From Streptomyces blattellae (GTDB taxonomy: Bacteria > Actinomycetota > Actinomycetes > Streptomycetales > Streptomycetaceae): a stretch of 63,726 nucleotides of DNA. Made by a program: the position numbers and the translations under genes. The stretch lies in assembly GCF_009709555.1 (NCBI RefSeq), contig NZ_WJBG01000174.1, positions 1 to 63,726 of the forward strand, given 5' to 3'. This document shows, one piece after another, positions 34,529 to 43,006 of this stretch; within the stretch, counting starts at the first letter, position 1; the number at the start of each line of letters is the position of its first letter. The notes beneath the pieces are model-generated. The model had not been told where the DNA came from. It ran no database searches and was given only the letters and a program-made list of their open reading frames with translations.

Positions 34529-36004
34529 GTGTCCTCTCTCTTTCCCGCCCTGACCGAGGGCCCGGCCGACCGGCCCGCGCTGCGGTTCGGCGACCGTTGC
34601 CTGACCTACGGGCAGCTCGCCGCCGCGGCGGGCGCGACGGCCGGACGACTCCGGGGTGCCGGCCGGGTGGCCGTGTGGGCGACGCCGACGCTGGAGACGG
34701 CCGTCGCCGTGGTGGCGGCGCTGGAGGCCGGGGTGGCCGTCGTGCCGCTGAACCCGAAGTCGGGCGGGAAGGAGCTGGGGCACATCGTGGCCGACAGCGC
34801 CCCGTCGGCCGTACTGACCGCACCCGGCACCGAACTCCCCTCCCCCGTCGGCGACTTGCCGCGTATCGACGTCGACCCGCAAGCGACCGTCGCCTCCACC
34901 CAGGAAGCTCCGGGCGCCCCGGACGCTCCGGAAGCCGCCGTATCCCCCGAAGATCCCGCCCTCGTCGTCTACACCTCCGGCACCACCGGCCCGCCCAAGG
35001 GCGCCGTCCTCCCGCGCCGCGCCGTCGCCGCCACCCTCGACGCGCTCGCCGACGCCTGGCAGTGGACCGGTGACGACATCCTCGTCCACGGGCTGCCCCT
35101 GTTCCATGTGCACGGTCTCGTGCTGGGCGTCCTCGGCCCGCTGCGGCGTGGTGGCTCCGTGCGTCACCTGGGCCGGTTCAGCACGGAGGGCGTGGCGGGT
35201 GCGCTGACCGACGGCGCGACCATGCTGTTCGGCGTTCCGACTATGTACCACCGCATCGCCCAGACGCTCCCCGAGGACCCGGAGTTGGCGAAGGCGCTCA
35301 CCCGTGCCCGGCTGCTGGTCTCCGGGTCGGCCGCACTGCCCGTGCACGACCACGAGCGGATCACGGCGGCGACCGGGCGCCGGGTGATCGAGCGGTACGG
35401 CATGACGGAGACGCTGATGAACACCAGCGTGCGGGCCGACGGGGAGCCGCGGGCGGGAACGGTGGGCGTACCGTTGCCCGGCGTCGGCCTGCGGCTCGTC
35501 GAGGAGGACGGGGCGCCCATCACGTCGTACGACGGCGAGACCGTGGGGGAGATCCAGGTGCGCGGGCCGAACCTGTTCACCGAATACCTGGGCCGGCCGG
35601 ACGCGACGGCCGCCGCGTTCACCGCCGACGGCTGGTTCCGCACCGGTGACATGGCGGTGCGTGATCCCGACGGCTATGTCCGGATCGTCGGCCGCAGGGC
35701 CACCGACCTGATCAAGAGCGGGGGTTACAAGATCGGGGCGGGTGAGATCGAGAACGCGCTCCTCGAACACCCGGGGGTCCGGGAGGCCGCCGTGACCGGG
35801 GAGCCCGACGCCGACCTCGGCGAGCGGATCGTCGCCTGGATCGTCCCCGCGGATCCCCAATCCCCGCCCACGGCCGACGAGTTGGCCGATCACGTGGCCC
35901 GCCGTCTCGCCCCGCACAAGCGGCCCCGCGTCGTCCACCACCTCGACGCCCTCCCCCGCAACGACATGGGGAAGATCCTGAAGCGGGCGCTGACCCGTGG
36001 CTGA
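34529..36004 (+). CDS. matB: Malonyl-CoA synthetase MatB
   Basis: 491 aa. It closely follows the sequence I recall for the structurally characterised Streptomyces coelicolor MatB, from the N-terminus MSSLFPALTEGPADRPALRF through the P-loop VVYTSGTTGPPKGAV, LFHVHGLVLGVLGPLRRGGS, the adenylate motif IERYGMTETLMNTSV and the CoA-binding C-domain with the catalytic Lys in PRNDMGKILKRAL. It activates malonate or methylmalonate with ATP and CoA, giving polyketide extender units. GTG 34529 follows AAGGAG. The next genes, which belong to the same conserved neighbourhood, are decayed. Confidence 0.95.
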   Translation: MSSLFPALTEGPADRPALRFGDRCLTYGQLAAAAGATAGRLRGAGRVAVWATPTLETAVAVVAALEAGVAVVPLNPKSGGKELGHIVADSAPSAVLTAPGTELPSPVGDLPRIDVDPQATVASTQEAPGAPDAPEAAVSPEDPALVVYTSGTTGPPKGAVLPRRAVAATLDALADAWQWTGDDILVHGLPLFHVHGLVLGVLGPLRRGGSVRHLGRFSTEGVAGALTDGATMLFGVPTMYHRIAQTLPEDPELAKALTRARLLVSGSAALPVHDHERITAATGRRVIERYGMTETLMNTSVRADGEPRAGTVGVPLPGVGLRLVEEDGAPITSYDGETVGEIQVRGPNLFTEYLGRPDATAAAFTADGWFRTGDMAVRDPDGYVRIVGRRATDLIKSGGYKIGAGEIENALLEHPGVREAAVTGEPDADLGERIVAWIVPADPQSPPTADELADHVARRLAPHKRPRVVHHLDALPRNDMGKILKRALTRG

Positions 36005-36289
36005 CCGCCTGACCGCCCGCGAGACGATCGCCCTCGTCGCCGACGACTTCTCCGAACTCCCGCCCCCGCCGGGGCACTCCGCACCGGACGGCCCGCTCGC
36101 CTGGCAGGGGTACGACGCCTCGCGCGCCCGGAGCTGGCAACGGCGATCCTGAAGCGCCCGCCGCAGGACGCGGAGGCGACCGCGGACCAACTCCGCATCC
36201 GCCCGCAGGACTTGGCGGCGCTGGGCGTGGTCCGAGCGGTGGATGTCTCGCACGGTGAAGGCCCTGCACGCGGCGCGGTCTGAGGTCAC
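35998..36289 (+). pseudogene. Remnant of an acyl-CoA carboxyltransferase gene
   Basis: A GTG at 35998 overlapping the end of matB opens a frame reading ADRLTARETIALVADDFSEL up to YDASRAR and then stops at 36151. In another frame the DNA from about 36125 continues as RPELATAILKRPPQ and LRIRPQDLAALGVV, which is the C-terminal signature of acetyl-CoA carboxylase-type carboxyltransferases. So the start and the end of the gene remain and most of the catalytic middle is deleted. An intact gene here would have supplied carboxylation next to malonyl-CoA synthesis. Confidence 0.75.
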
Positions 36290-36474
36290 GGGTGCCGGAC
36301 GGCGAGCTGGTCGGGTCCACCGCCGCGGAACTGTCCGCCGCCCGTGCCATCGGACTGCCCTTCATCGGTCTCGGCCCGGACGAGACGACACGGCGACGGC
36401 TGCGGGCCGCGTACGACGGCGTACAGCTCGTCACGAGTCTGAGTCCGCTGCTCACCGCCGCCCGAAAGCGATGA
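36290..36474 (+). pseudogene. C-terminal remnant of a HAD-family hydrolase
   Basis: About 60 codons (GELVGSTAAELSAARAIGLPF then IGLGPDETTRR and LSPLLTAARKR) look like the end of a HAD-superfamily hydrolase, namely the last motif and closing helices. No N-terminal DxDGT motif exists upstream. It lies directly behind the broken carboxyltransferase, so one deletion event may have removed the end of one gene's body and the start of the next. Confidence 0.55.
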
Positions 36475-36683
36475 GCCGTCAGCTCCCGAACGCCAGCCGC
36501 CGCGCCGTGGAAATCCGAAGATCACCCGTCCAGTCGCACCCCACCCGGCCCCCCACAACAGGCACCCCCCGTCCCGGCCCCCGCACGATGCCAGGGAGAG
36601 GCCCGCCGCCCGGCGGCCCGCGAAACGAGGCCGGCCCGTGCATCCGGCGGCCGCCACGCTCTGCACACTCGGGAGGATCTGCC

Positions 36684-37733
36684 GTGACCGACAGTCTGAA
36701 CCAGTTGCGCCGTTGCCATTTCGCCGTCGACCTGGGGGCCGCGCGGACCCGGGTCTATCTGAAGGGGGCCGGGCTCGTCGTCGACCAACCGTCGGCGGCG
36801 GCCGTGAACACCAGGACCGGTGCGCTGATCGCGGTCGGGGAGTCCGCGGAGCGGATGACGGGCCGTACGCCGCCGTACATCCGGGTCGTCAGGCCCGTAT
36901 CGGGTGGCAGCGTCGTCGACATCGAGATGGCGCAGCGCATGCTGCGGCATCTGCTCGGCGACAAGGTCCGCCGCTCGCTGCGCCGCAAGCCGTTCCTGCG
37001 GGCCGCCGCCTGCACACCGCACGACGCGGACCCGCTGGCCCAGCGGGCGACGATCGAGACGCTCGTCGGGCTGGGTGCGCGCCGGGTCGAGCTCGTCGAC
37101 ACGCTGATCGCCGCCGCCGTCGGCTGCGGGCTGCCCGTCGAGCAGCCGGAGGCCACGATGGTGCTGGTGTGCGGGGCCGCCGCCACGCAGATCGCCGTGC
37201 TGTCGCTGGGCGCGATCGTGACCGCCGAGCGCATCTCCGTGGGCGGTGAGGCCGTCGACCGCGCGATCGTGCAGCACCTGCGGCACCAGCACGAACTGAT
37301 GCTGCCGAGCCAGTCCGTACGGCCCCTGCAGCTCGCCCTCTCCGGCAACGGGCTCACGCCCCACGGGCCCACCTCCACCGAGATCCACGGCCGGGACGTC
37401 GCCACCGGTCTCGCGCGTTCCGTGCAGGTCGACACCGCCGCCGTACGCGACGTGATCCAGACTCCGCTGACGGCCGTCCTCGACGGCATCGGCAAGGTGC
37501 TCCGGGACTGCCCGCCCGACCTGGTGGCCGACCTGTCCGACCGGGGGGTCGTGATGGTCGGCGGGAGCGCCCTGATTCCCGGGCTCGACCAGATGGTGCG
37601 GCAGGCGACCGGTATGCCGGTGCACATCGCGGAACGGCCCGACGTGTGTGCCGTACAGGGTCTCGGCTGCATGCTGGAGGGCGAGGTCGAGCCGATCACG
37701 CTCGACACGAGCACGACCACGAGCACGCCCTGA
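36684..37733 (+). CDS. mbl: MreB/Mbl-type bacterial actin homologue
   Basis: 349 aa. Actin-fold ATP-binding signatures: HFAVDLGAARTRVYLKG (phosphate 1), VLVCGAAATQIAVLSLGAIV (phosphate 2) and VVMVGGSALIPGLDQMVRQA (adenosine). The GTG at 36684 follows GGGAGG. Streptomyces carry several MreB-like proteins that act in spore-wall synthesis, and the Mbl gene of S. coelicolor lies a few genes from matB as here, so I assign Mbl from sequence plus neighbourhood. Compared with MreB the canonical phosphate-2 Gly-rich loop is less regular, as in Mbl-like members. Confidence 0.82.
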   Translation: MTDSLNQLRRCHFAVDLGAARTRVYLKGAGLVVDQPSAAAVNTRTGALIAVGESAERMTGRTPPYIRVVRPVSGGSVVDIEMAQRMLRHLLGDKVRRSLRRKPFLRAAACTPHDADPLAQRATIETLVGLGARRVELVDTLIAAAVGCGLPVEQPEATMVLVCGAAATQIAVLSLGAIVTAERISVGGEAVDRAIVQHLRHQHELMLPSQSVRPLQLALSGNGLTPHGPTSTEIHGRDVATGLARSVQVDTAAVRDVIQTPLTAVLDGIGKVLRDCPPDLVADLSDRGVVMVGGSALIPGLDQMVRQATGMPVHIAERPDVCAVQGLGCMLEGEVEPITLDTSTTTSTP

Positions 37734-37742
37734 CGACCGTGC

Positions 37743-37805
37743 CCGGTCCAGGTACGACGGTGACCGGGCAGGGCGTCCCTCCGGTCCAGGTACGACGGTG
37801 ACCGG
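37743..37805. repeat. 25-bp perfect direct repeat, each copy with inverted arms
   Basis: The same 25 bases occur at 37743-37767 and 37781-37805, separated by 13 bases. Each copy begins CCGGTC and ends GACCGG, so it can form a stem with a 13-base loop around AGGTACGACGG. The pair lies just after the mbl stop and before the convergent reductase gene, and may act as a double terminator or a protein-binding site. Confidence 0.85.
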
Positions 37806-37876
37806 AAAGGCACCCCCTCCGTTGCTCGTCCAGGAAGCCGACGGCCGGCTGACCGCGGGCCCGGCGTGGCGCGCGA

Positions 37877-39106
37877 TCACCCCGGCGCGCGACCCACCGT
37901 TCTCAGATCCACGCTCGGATCGGCGACCTGGTCCAGGGTGGGATGCGCGCGGTTGGCGAGCAGCCGTCGTCCCGTGCGGTGGCCGGCCGCGTCGTTGACC
38001 GAGTCGACACAGACGAGTCGGTCGCGTCGGAACCGGAACACGGAGAACCGCCCGGCTTCCGGATCACCGCGAACGACTTCGTGATCACTGCCCTCGGCCA
38101 CGCCCACGGCCTGGAACCGCAGCCCGCCCTGGTTGCTCCAGAACCACGGCACCGCGAGGTAGGGGGCATCCGCCCGGACCGTCCCGGCGAGCCGGGCCGC
38201 GACGTGCTTGCCCTGGTCGACGGCGTTCTGCACCGACTCCAGGCGGACCAGACCGTGGCCCAGCGGAAACCGGGCGCAGTCCCCGATCGCCGAGATCCGC
38301 GGGTCCGTGGTGCGCAGGCCGGCGTCGACCACGACACCGTCCTGGCAGTGCAGGCCGGCCTCGGCGGCCAGCCCGTCGTTCGGCGATGATCCGACGCCGA
38401 CCAGGACGAGATCGGCGGGCAGGACCTCGCCCGTGCTGGTGACCACGCCCGTCACCCGCTCCTCCGTACCGAGCAGCTGCCGAACACCCGTACCGAGACG
38501 CAGGTCGACACCGCGGGAGAGGTGGTACGAGGCGACCGCCCGGCTGACTTCCGCGGCGGCGCCGCGTGCGAGCACGCGGTCCACCAGTTCGAGCACGACC
38601 GGCCGCAATCCGAGGGCGACCGCCGCGGACGCCACCTCCAAGCCGATGAACCCCGCCCCGACGATCACCACGTCACGTGCCCCGGCGAGCCGGGACCGCA
38701 GGTCCCGGCAGTGCTCGCTGGTCAGCAGTGAGCACACACCGGCCAGGCCGGACCCCGGGCAGGGCAGCGGGCGGGGCCGTCCGCCGGTGGCGAGGACGAG
38801 GGCGTCGTAGGGCAGGGGCGCTCCGCCGTCGAGGTGGACCGCTCGCGCCTCGCGATCGATTGCCGCCACCCGCGTCCCCAGCAGCAGGTCGACGCCGTTG
38901 TCGTCGTACCAGCCGGCCGCGCGCAGGCGCACGGAGTCCATGGAGGCCTTGCCCAGGAGTACGTCCTTGGACAGCGGTGGCCGCTCGTAAGGCGGTTCGT
39001 CCTCTGCGCTGACGAGGGTGACGTGCGCCGTGCTCCCGGCCGCGCGCAGTGCTTGTGCGGTGGCGACGCCGCCGTGCCCGGCGCCCACCACGACGACCCG
39101 TGTCAC
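37877..39106 (-). CDS. Ferredoxin reductase (FAD, NAD(P)H-dependent)
   Basis: 409 aa. FAD-binding GxGxxG in VVVVGAGHGGVATAQAL, the NAD(P)H-binding GAGFIGLEVASAAVAL with the glycine motif, the FAD motif ISAIGDCARFPLG and the C-terminal reductase domain (VPWFWSNQGGLRFQAVGVAE). This is a putidaredoxin-reductase-type enzyme that passes electrons to the 2Fe-2S ferredoxin. GTG 39106 overlaps the ferredoxin TGA. It is the last gene of the P450 operon. Confidence 0.92.
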   Translation of the reverse strand: MTRVVVVGAGHGGVATAQALRAAGSTAHVTLVSAEDEPPYERPPLSKDVLLGKASMDSVRLRAAGWYDDNGVDLLLGTRVAAIDREARAVHLDGGAPLPYDALVLATGGRPRPLPCPGSGLAGVCSLLTSEHCRDLRSRLAGARDVVIVGAGFIGLEVASAAVALGLRPVVLELVDRVLARGAAAEVSRAVASYHLSRGVDLRLGTGVRQLLGTEERVTGVVTSTGEVLPADLVLVGVGSSPNDGLAAEAGLHCQDGVVVDAGLRTTDPRISAIGDCARFPLGHGLVRLESVQNAVDQGKHVAARLAGTVRADAPYLAVPWFWSNQGGLRFQAVGVAEGSDHEVVRGDPEAGRFSVFRFRRDRLVCVDSVNDAAGHRTGRRLLANRAHPTLDQVADPSVDLRTVGRAPG

Positions 39107-39426
39107 GCGTCCTCTTCCGGGACGTGCACGGTGATCCCGTCGAGTGTGTCGTCCACGGTGAGCTGGCAGGACAGTCGGCTGGTCTCCCGGACCTCGGCCT
39201 CGGTGACCTCCAGCATCTCCTCTTCGTCGTCAGCGCGGGGCGGGAAGCGGCCGGCGTCGGCCGGATCGACGTAGACGTGGCAGGTCGCGCACATCAGCGA
39301 TCCTCCGCATTCCGCGGTGATGCCGGGTACGTCGTTGAGGACGGCGTTCTTCATGACGCTGGTGCCGGCGGCGGCGTCGACCTCACGCCGAGTGCCGTCG
39401 GGCAGCACATAGACGATCCTGGGCAA
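39103..39426 (-). CDS. 2Fe-2S ferredoxin (putidaredoxin/adrenodoxin type)
   Basis: 107 aa. Cluster ligands are in ECGGSLMCATCHVY (C-x5-C-x2-C), with the fourth Cys in RLSCQLTV. It starts with TTG at 39426, the only sensible start (PRIVYVLPDGTRRE follows directly). It carries electrons from the reductase to the P450; both neighbours are coupled or close. Confidence 0.92.
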   Translation of the reverse strand: MPRIVYVLPDGTRREVDAAAGTSVMKNAVLNDVPGITAECGGSLMCATCHVYVDPADAGRFPPRADDEEEMLEVTEAEVRETSRLSCQLTVDDTLDGITVHVPEEDA

Positions 39427-39456
39427 TGCGAACCTCGTGGTCGTGATCGGCTGGGG

Positions 39457-40656
39457 TCACGCGTCCCAGCGCACCGGCATGGCGAGCGGCCCGCGGAAAA
39501 CGAAGCCGCCCCAGGGCACTTCCCGCTCCGGGTCCAGCCGGAGATTCGGCAGCCGGTCGAACAGCGCGGGCAGGGCGATCGTGCCGATGGAGGCACGTGC
39601 CGCCCAGGCGCCGATGCAGAAGTGCGGTCCACCGCCCCCGAACGCCACATGGCTGGGACCCTTGCGGTGGATGTCGAAGACGTCCGGGTCGGCATAGACG
39701 CGCTCGTCCCGGTTGGCCGAGGCGACGACCCCTGTGATCTTGTCACCGGGCTGCAGCCGGACTCCGCCCAGTTCCACCGGACGGGCCACCTGGCGGATGA
39801 ACATGCCGATCGGGGACACCCAGCGGCAGGCTTCCTCGAAGGTCTTCTTCCACAGGGACGGCTCGGCTCGTACCGCCGCCAGCTGATCCGGGTTGGTCAG
39901 CAAGCCGTACGCGGCCGTCAGCAGGACGTCGCGCGGTTCGTTCAGCCCGCCCCCGATGGTGATCATGATGTTGCTGTACAACTGCTGCGGTGTCATCGGC
40001 TCCGGGGAGTTGATGATGGACGAGATCATCGAGGGATCGGGATTGCCGCGTACCCGGTCGGCCGCGGCGTCGGTGGCCGCGATCACCCCGTCCCGGGCGG
40101 CGAATCCGCGCTCCCAGATGCCGGCGTCGTCCAGCATGTAGCCGCCGCCCGCGTCGATGATCCCCTTGCACCAGTCGATGAGCTGCTGTGCGGACACCCC
40201 CTCGAACCCGAGGAATGACGCGAGGTTCATGGCGGCCAGGGGGGTGGCGAAGTCGGCGAACAGGTCCGCCTCACCCCGGCCGGCGAGGTCGTCGAGCAGT
40301 GCGGCGGCATTGGCCCGGAAGACCGGCTCCCAGTGCTCGCGGAGCGCCCGGGGTTTGAGGGGGGCATCCATCATCCGACGCAGACGAAGGTGATCCTCCT
40401 CGCCGTCGAAGGACATCAGGGTCTCGCCGATGATCTTGTGCTCGGGGCCTGGCGTGTCCTCCCGTGCGGAGAACGTCTCCCAGTCCCGGCTGACCGTCAC
40501 CACGTCCTCGTACCGGGTCACCAGGAGCCGGCCCATCGCGGGCACGTACGCCACGGGCGTGTCCCGGCGGAGCTGGGCGTAGAGCGGGTAGGGGTCGGCG
40601 AACAACACCATGGGATCGAGGTCGACGGTCGGTGTGGCTGTGGGCGATGCGGTCAT
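39457..40656 (-). CDS. Cytochrome P450 with atypical I-helix
   Basis: About 399 aa. The heme-ligand loop is AFGGGGPHFCIGAWAAR, the K-helix ExxR is in EEACRWV, and LTNPDQLAAVRAEPSLWKKT is typical. The I-helix reads ITIGGGLNEPRDVLL, so the usual acid-threonine pair is replaced by Glu-Pro. This alters proton delivery and suggests peroxide use or unusual chemistry. The ATG at 40656 has GAGAGGCGCA upstream; the ATG at 40659 is equivalent. The operon P450-ferredoxin-reductase makes a complete class I system without other pathway genes, so the substrate cannot be predicted. Confidence 0.93.
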   Translation of the reverse strand: MTASPTATPTVDLDPMVLFADPYPLYAQLRRDTPVAYVPAMGRLLVTRYEDVVTVSRDWETFSAREDTPGPEHKIIGETLMSFDGEEDHLRLRRMMDAPLKPRALREHWEPVFRANAAALLDDLAGRGEADLFADFATPLAAMNLASFLGFEGVSAQQLIDWCKGIIDAGGGYMLDDAGIWERGFAARDGVIAATDAAADRVRGNPDPSMISSIINSPEPMTPQQLYSNIMITIGGGLNEPRDVLLTAAYGLLTNPDQLAAVRAEPSLWKKTFEEACRWVSPIGMFIRQVARPVELGGVRLQPGDKITGVVASANRDERVYADPDVFDIHRKGPSHVAFGGGGPHFCIGAWAARASIGTIALPALFDRLPNLRLDPEREVPWGGFVFRGPLAMPVRWDA

Positions 40657-40659
40657 CAT

Positions 40660-40972
40660 TGCGCCTCTCGCTACGTTCCACTTCTCGACCTGAAACGTAC
40701 AACCGGTCAGCGCGATGCACAATGCTTATTGTTCGTATGCAAACATTTTTTTGAGTTCCAGTCGGCTGGTTCAAGGAGAGCGCGAGGTTGCGTTCGCTGC
40801 GGCGACGGGCAACGAACGGTAATGCTCGGCCGTCGGCCACCACCCTCAGCGCCAGGCAACCCGTGCGCATGGTAACTAGTTCGAGCCGGGCAACGGCAGG
40901 GCCGCTCCAGATGACCATGGACCATCCGCCCAGCCATGGAGCGGGCTCTCCGATGTTGCTTAGGGTGGCTGT
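40660..40972. promoter_or_regulatory. Divergent promoter region, AT-rich
   Basis: 312 bases between the P450 operon and the CapA-type gene. The part around 40715-40760 is markedly AT-rich (CAATGCTTATTGTTCGTATG then a run of seven T), suitable for the P450 promoter. Close to the CapA-type gene, TTAGGGT may be a -10 box, and GGGTGGCTGTAT is repeated directly at its start codon. No regulator gene is adjacent. Confidence 0.45.
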
Positions 40973-42100
40973 ATGGGTGGCTGTATGGGTGGCGGCGCGG
41001 TGACGCTGTTCCTGTGCGGCGACGTGATGCTCGGACGGGGCGTCGACCAGATCCTCCCGCACCCCGGCGATCCGGCCCTGCGGGAGCCATGGGTCGCGGA
41101 CGCCCGCTCCTACGTCGATCTCGCCGAGGCGGCGAACGGTCCCGTCCCCGCCCCCGTCCCGCCGTCCTGGCCGTGGGGCGAGGCGCTGCGCGTGCTGGAC
41201 GAGGCCGCGCCGGACGCGCGGATCCTGAACCTGGAGACGTCCGTCACCCGCAGCGACGCGTTCGCGCCCGACAAGGAGGTCCACTACCGGATGCACCCGG
41301 CCAACCTGCCCGCCCTGACCGTGGCCCGCCCCGACGTGTGCGTCCTCGCCAACAACCACGTCCTCGACTTCGGCCGCCGGGGCCTCGACGAGACCCTCGG
41401 CGCACTCGCGGGCGCGGGCCTGCGGACGGCGGGAGCGGGACGGGACGCCGCGGAGGCGTACGCGCCGGCGATCGTCCCGCTCGGACAGGGCCACCGGGTC
41501 CTGGTGTTCGCCCTCGGGGCGTGGTCCAGCGGCGTCCCGCCCGCCTGGGCCGCGACCTCGGACCGGTCCGGTGTCGCCTACGTGCCCGAACTCTCCGCCG
41601 CCGAGGCCGCCGCAGCGGTCGTACGCATACGACAGACCAGACGCGCGGGCGACCTCGTCGTCGTCTCCGTGCACTGGGGTTCCAACTGGGGCTACCGCGT
41701 CCCCCAAGACCAGACCGCCTTCGCGCACGCCCTGGTCGACGGCGGCGCCGATGTCGTCCACGGCCACTCCTCGCACCATCCCCGCCCACTGGAGGTGTAC
41801 CGCGACCGCCTCATCCTGCACGGCTGCGGCGACTTCATCGACGACTACGAGGGCGTCTCCGGCCACGAGCAGTACCGCGACGACCTGCGCCTCGCCCACC
41901 TCGTCTCCCTGGACGCGGGCACGGGGCGACTGACCGGGCTGCGCCTGGCGCCGTTGCGGGCACGGCGGATGCGGCTGGAGCCCGCACCGCCCGGCGACCG
42001 CGCATGGCTCGCCGAGACGCTGGGCCGAATCAGCGGCGGCCTCCCCATCACCGTGCGACACGACGGCACACTTCGACTGGCACCCGCCGGCTCGGGGTGA
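40973..42100 (+). CDS. CapA-family (PgsA-like) metallophosphatase-fold protein
   Basis: 375 aa. The PGA_cap landmarks are LFLCGDVMLGRGVDQIL, ILNLETSVTRSDAF, VCVLANNHVLDFGRRGLDET, VVSVHWGSNWGYRVPQDQTA and VVHGHSSHHPRPLEVYRDR, giving a complete metal site. The family includes poly-gamma-glutamate synthesis proteins but many members are of unknown function. No signal peptide or membrane anchor is visible, unlike true PgsA/CapA. The start is uncertain: ATG at 40973, ATG at 40985 and GTG at 41000 are in frame, and a 12-base direct repeat spans the first two. Confidence 0.85.
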   Translation: MGGCMGGGAVTLFLCGDVMLGRGVDQILPHPGDPALREPWVADARSYVDLAEAANGPVPAPVPPSWPWGEALRVLDEAAPDARILNLETSVTRSDAFAPDKEVHYRMHPANLPALTVARPDVCVLANNHVLDFGRRGLDETLGALAGAGLRTAGAGRDAAEAYAPAIVPLGQGHRVLVFALGAWSSGVPPAWAATSDRSGVAYVPELSAAEAAAAVVRIRQTRRAGDLVVVSVHWGSNWGYRVPQDQTAFAHALVDGGADVVHGHSSHHPRPLEVYRDRLILHGCGDFIDDYEGVSGHEQYRDDLRLAHLVSLDAGTGRLTGLRLAPLRARRMRLEPAPPGDRAWLAETLGRISGGLPITVRHDGTLRLAPAGSG

Positions 42101-42360
42101 GCACCAGCCGTCGGCTCCGGCAGGCGAGGCGTGAGGGTGCCCGTCGTCGAGTCCGAGGACCATCCCGCCCTGGGGCAGGAGGCCGTGGCCGACGGTCGGG
42201 GTGGCGTGCGTGCCGTCGCGTCCGATGAGTCCGCCGGGACCGGGCGGGGCGGCCCACTGCTCAGGGACGAAAGCCGCAGGGACGAAACCCGCAGGGTCGA
42301 ATGCGTCACCTTGGGCACCGGCCCCTCCTCGCCCACAGGCACCGCCTAGTATCAACCGCG
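42101..42360. other. 260-bp interval with coding-like bias on the minus strand
   Basis: No accepted gene. On the minus strand one frame reads AFDPAGFVPAAFVPEQWAAP and then LLPQGGMVLGLDDGHPHASP with high third-position GC, but I find no start with a ribosome-binding site and it runs on into the CapA-type gene. It may be the remains of a lost gene. The 12-base block GCAGGGACGAAA is duplicated within it. Confidence 0.3.
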
Positions 42361-42900
42361 ATGAGGAGCCGGGCGCAGGAGGCGGCACGCGGCGCGCGGT
42401 GGGCCGCGTGGGGCGCGGGGGTCTGTCATGCCCTCGCCGTGCTGATCTCCGCGCTGGTGCTGTGCCTGGGGCTCGTGACGCACGGTCAGGGCGAGTCGGC
42501 CGACGCGGCAATGACGGCCATGTCCACCGCCGCGGTCCCGACCGGCACCCCGGCCGGTACGCCGGACGGCACGGCGGACGGCACGGCGGACGGCACGGCG
42601 GACGGCACGCCGGTCGGCACGGCGGTCGGCACGGCGGTCGGCACGGCGGCCGACACCTCGGTCGAACACCACGCGACGCCCGCCGCGCACCCGGCCGGCT
42701 GCCCCTACGACGGCATGTGCTGCCACCGGGCCGTCGACGCCGTACGAGCCGTGCTCGCCGCTCCCGCCCACCCCCTCCCGGCGGTCCTGCCCCGCTCGCC
42801 GGACATGCTGCGGCAGCCGGACATCGCCGGGCGCACCGCCGAGCCCACGCCCACCTGTCGCGCTCCCGACCTCCACGTCCTCCAGGTGCAGCGGACGTAG
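42361..42900 (+). CDS. Membrane-anchored His/Cys-rich protein with Gly-Thr repeats
   Basis: 179 aa. After one N-terminal membrane segment (VCHALAVLISALVLCLGLVT) comes a tandem Gly-Thr repeat (GTADGTADGTADGTPVGTAV), encoded by 12-base units at about 42540-42655. A His/Cys/Met-rich segment follows (EHHATPAAHPAGCPYDGMCC), which could bind a metal. A TAGTAT -10 box lies at 42347, only 8 bases before the ATG, so the mRNA may be leaderless. No family recognised with confidence. Next to DUF3105, a His-rich membrane protein and YcnI, a copper role is suggested. Confidence 0.65.
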   Translation: MRSRAQEAARGARWAAWGAGVCHALAVLISALVLCLGLVTHGQGESADAAMTAMSTAAVPTGTPAGTPDGTADGTADGTADGTPVGTAVGTAVGTAADTSVEHHATPAAHPAGCPYDGMCCHRAVDAVRAVLAAPAHPLPAVLPRSPDMLRQPDIAGRTAEPTPTCRAPDLHVLQVQRT

Positions 42901-43006
42901 CCGCACACCCCTGGGCCCGGCACGCACGCGCGTGTACGGCCCAGCGGTGTACGTCCGTCCACCCCTGCACCCACCGCCGTTCGGCGGGGACGAGGAACAC
43001 ACAGCC

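Noticed and set aside
36243..36683. N-terminal extension of the Mbl-type protein
   Set aside because: The actin fold begins right after GTG 36684, which has a GGGAGG site; upstream sequence belongs to the decayed HAD gene.
42101..42360. Minus-strand gene with FDPAGFVPAAFVPEQW
   Set aside because: Codon bias is suggestive, but no start with a ribosome-binding site and no family match; kept only as a note.
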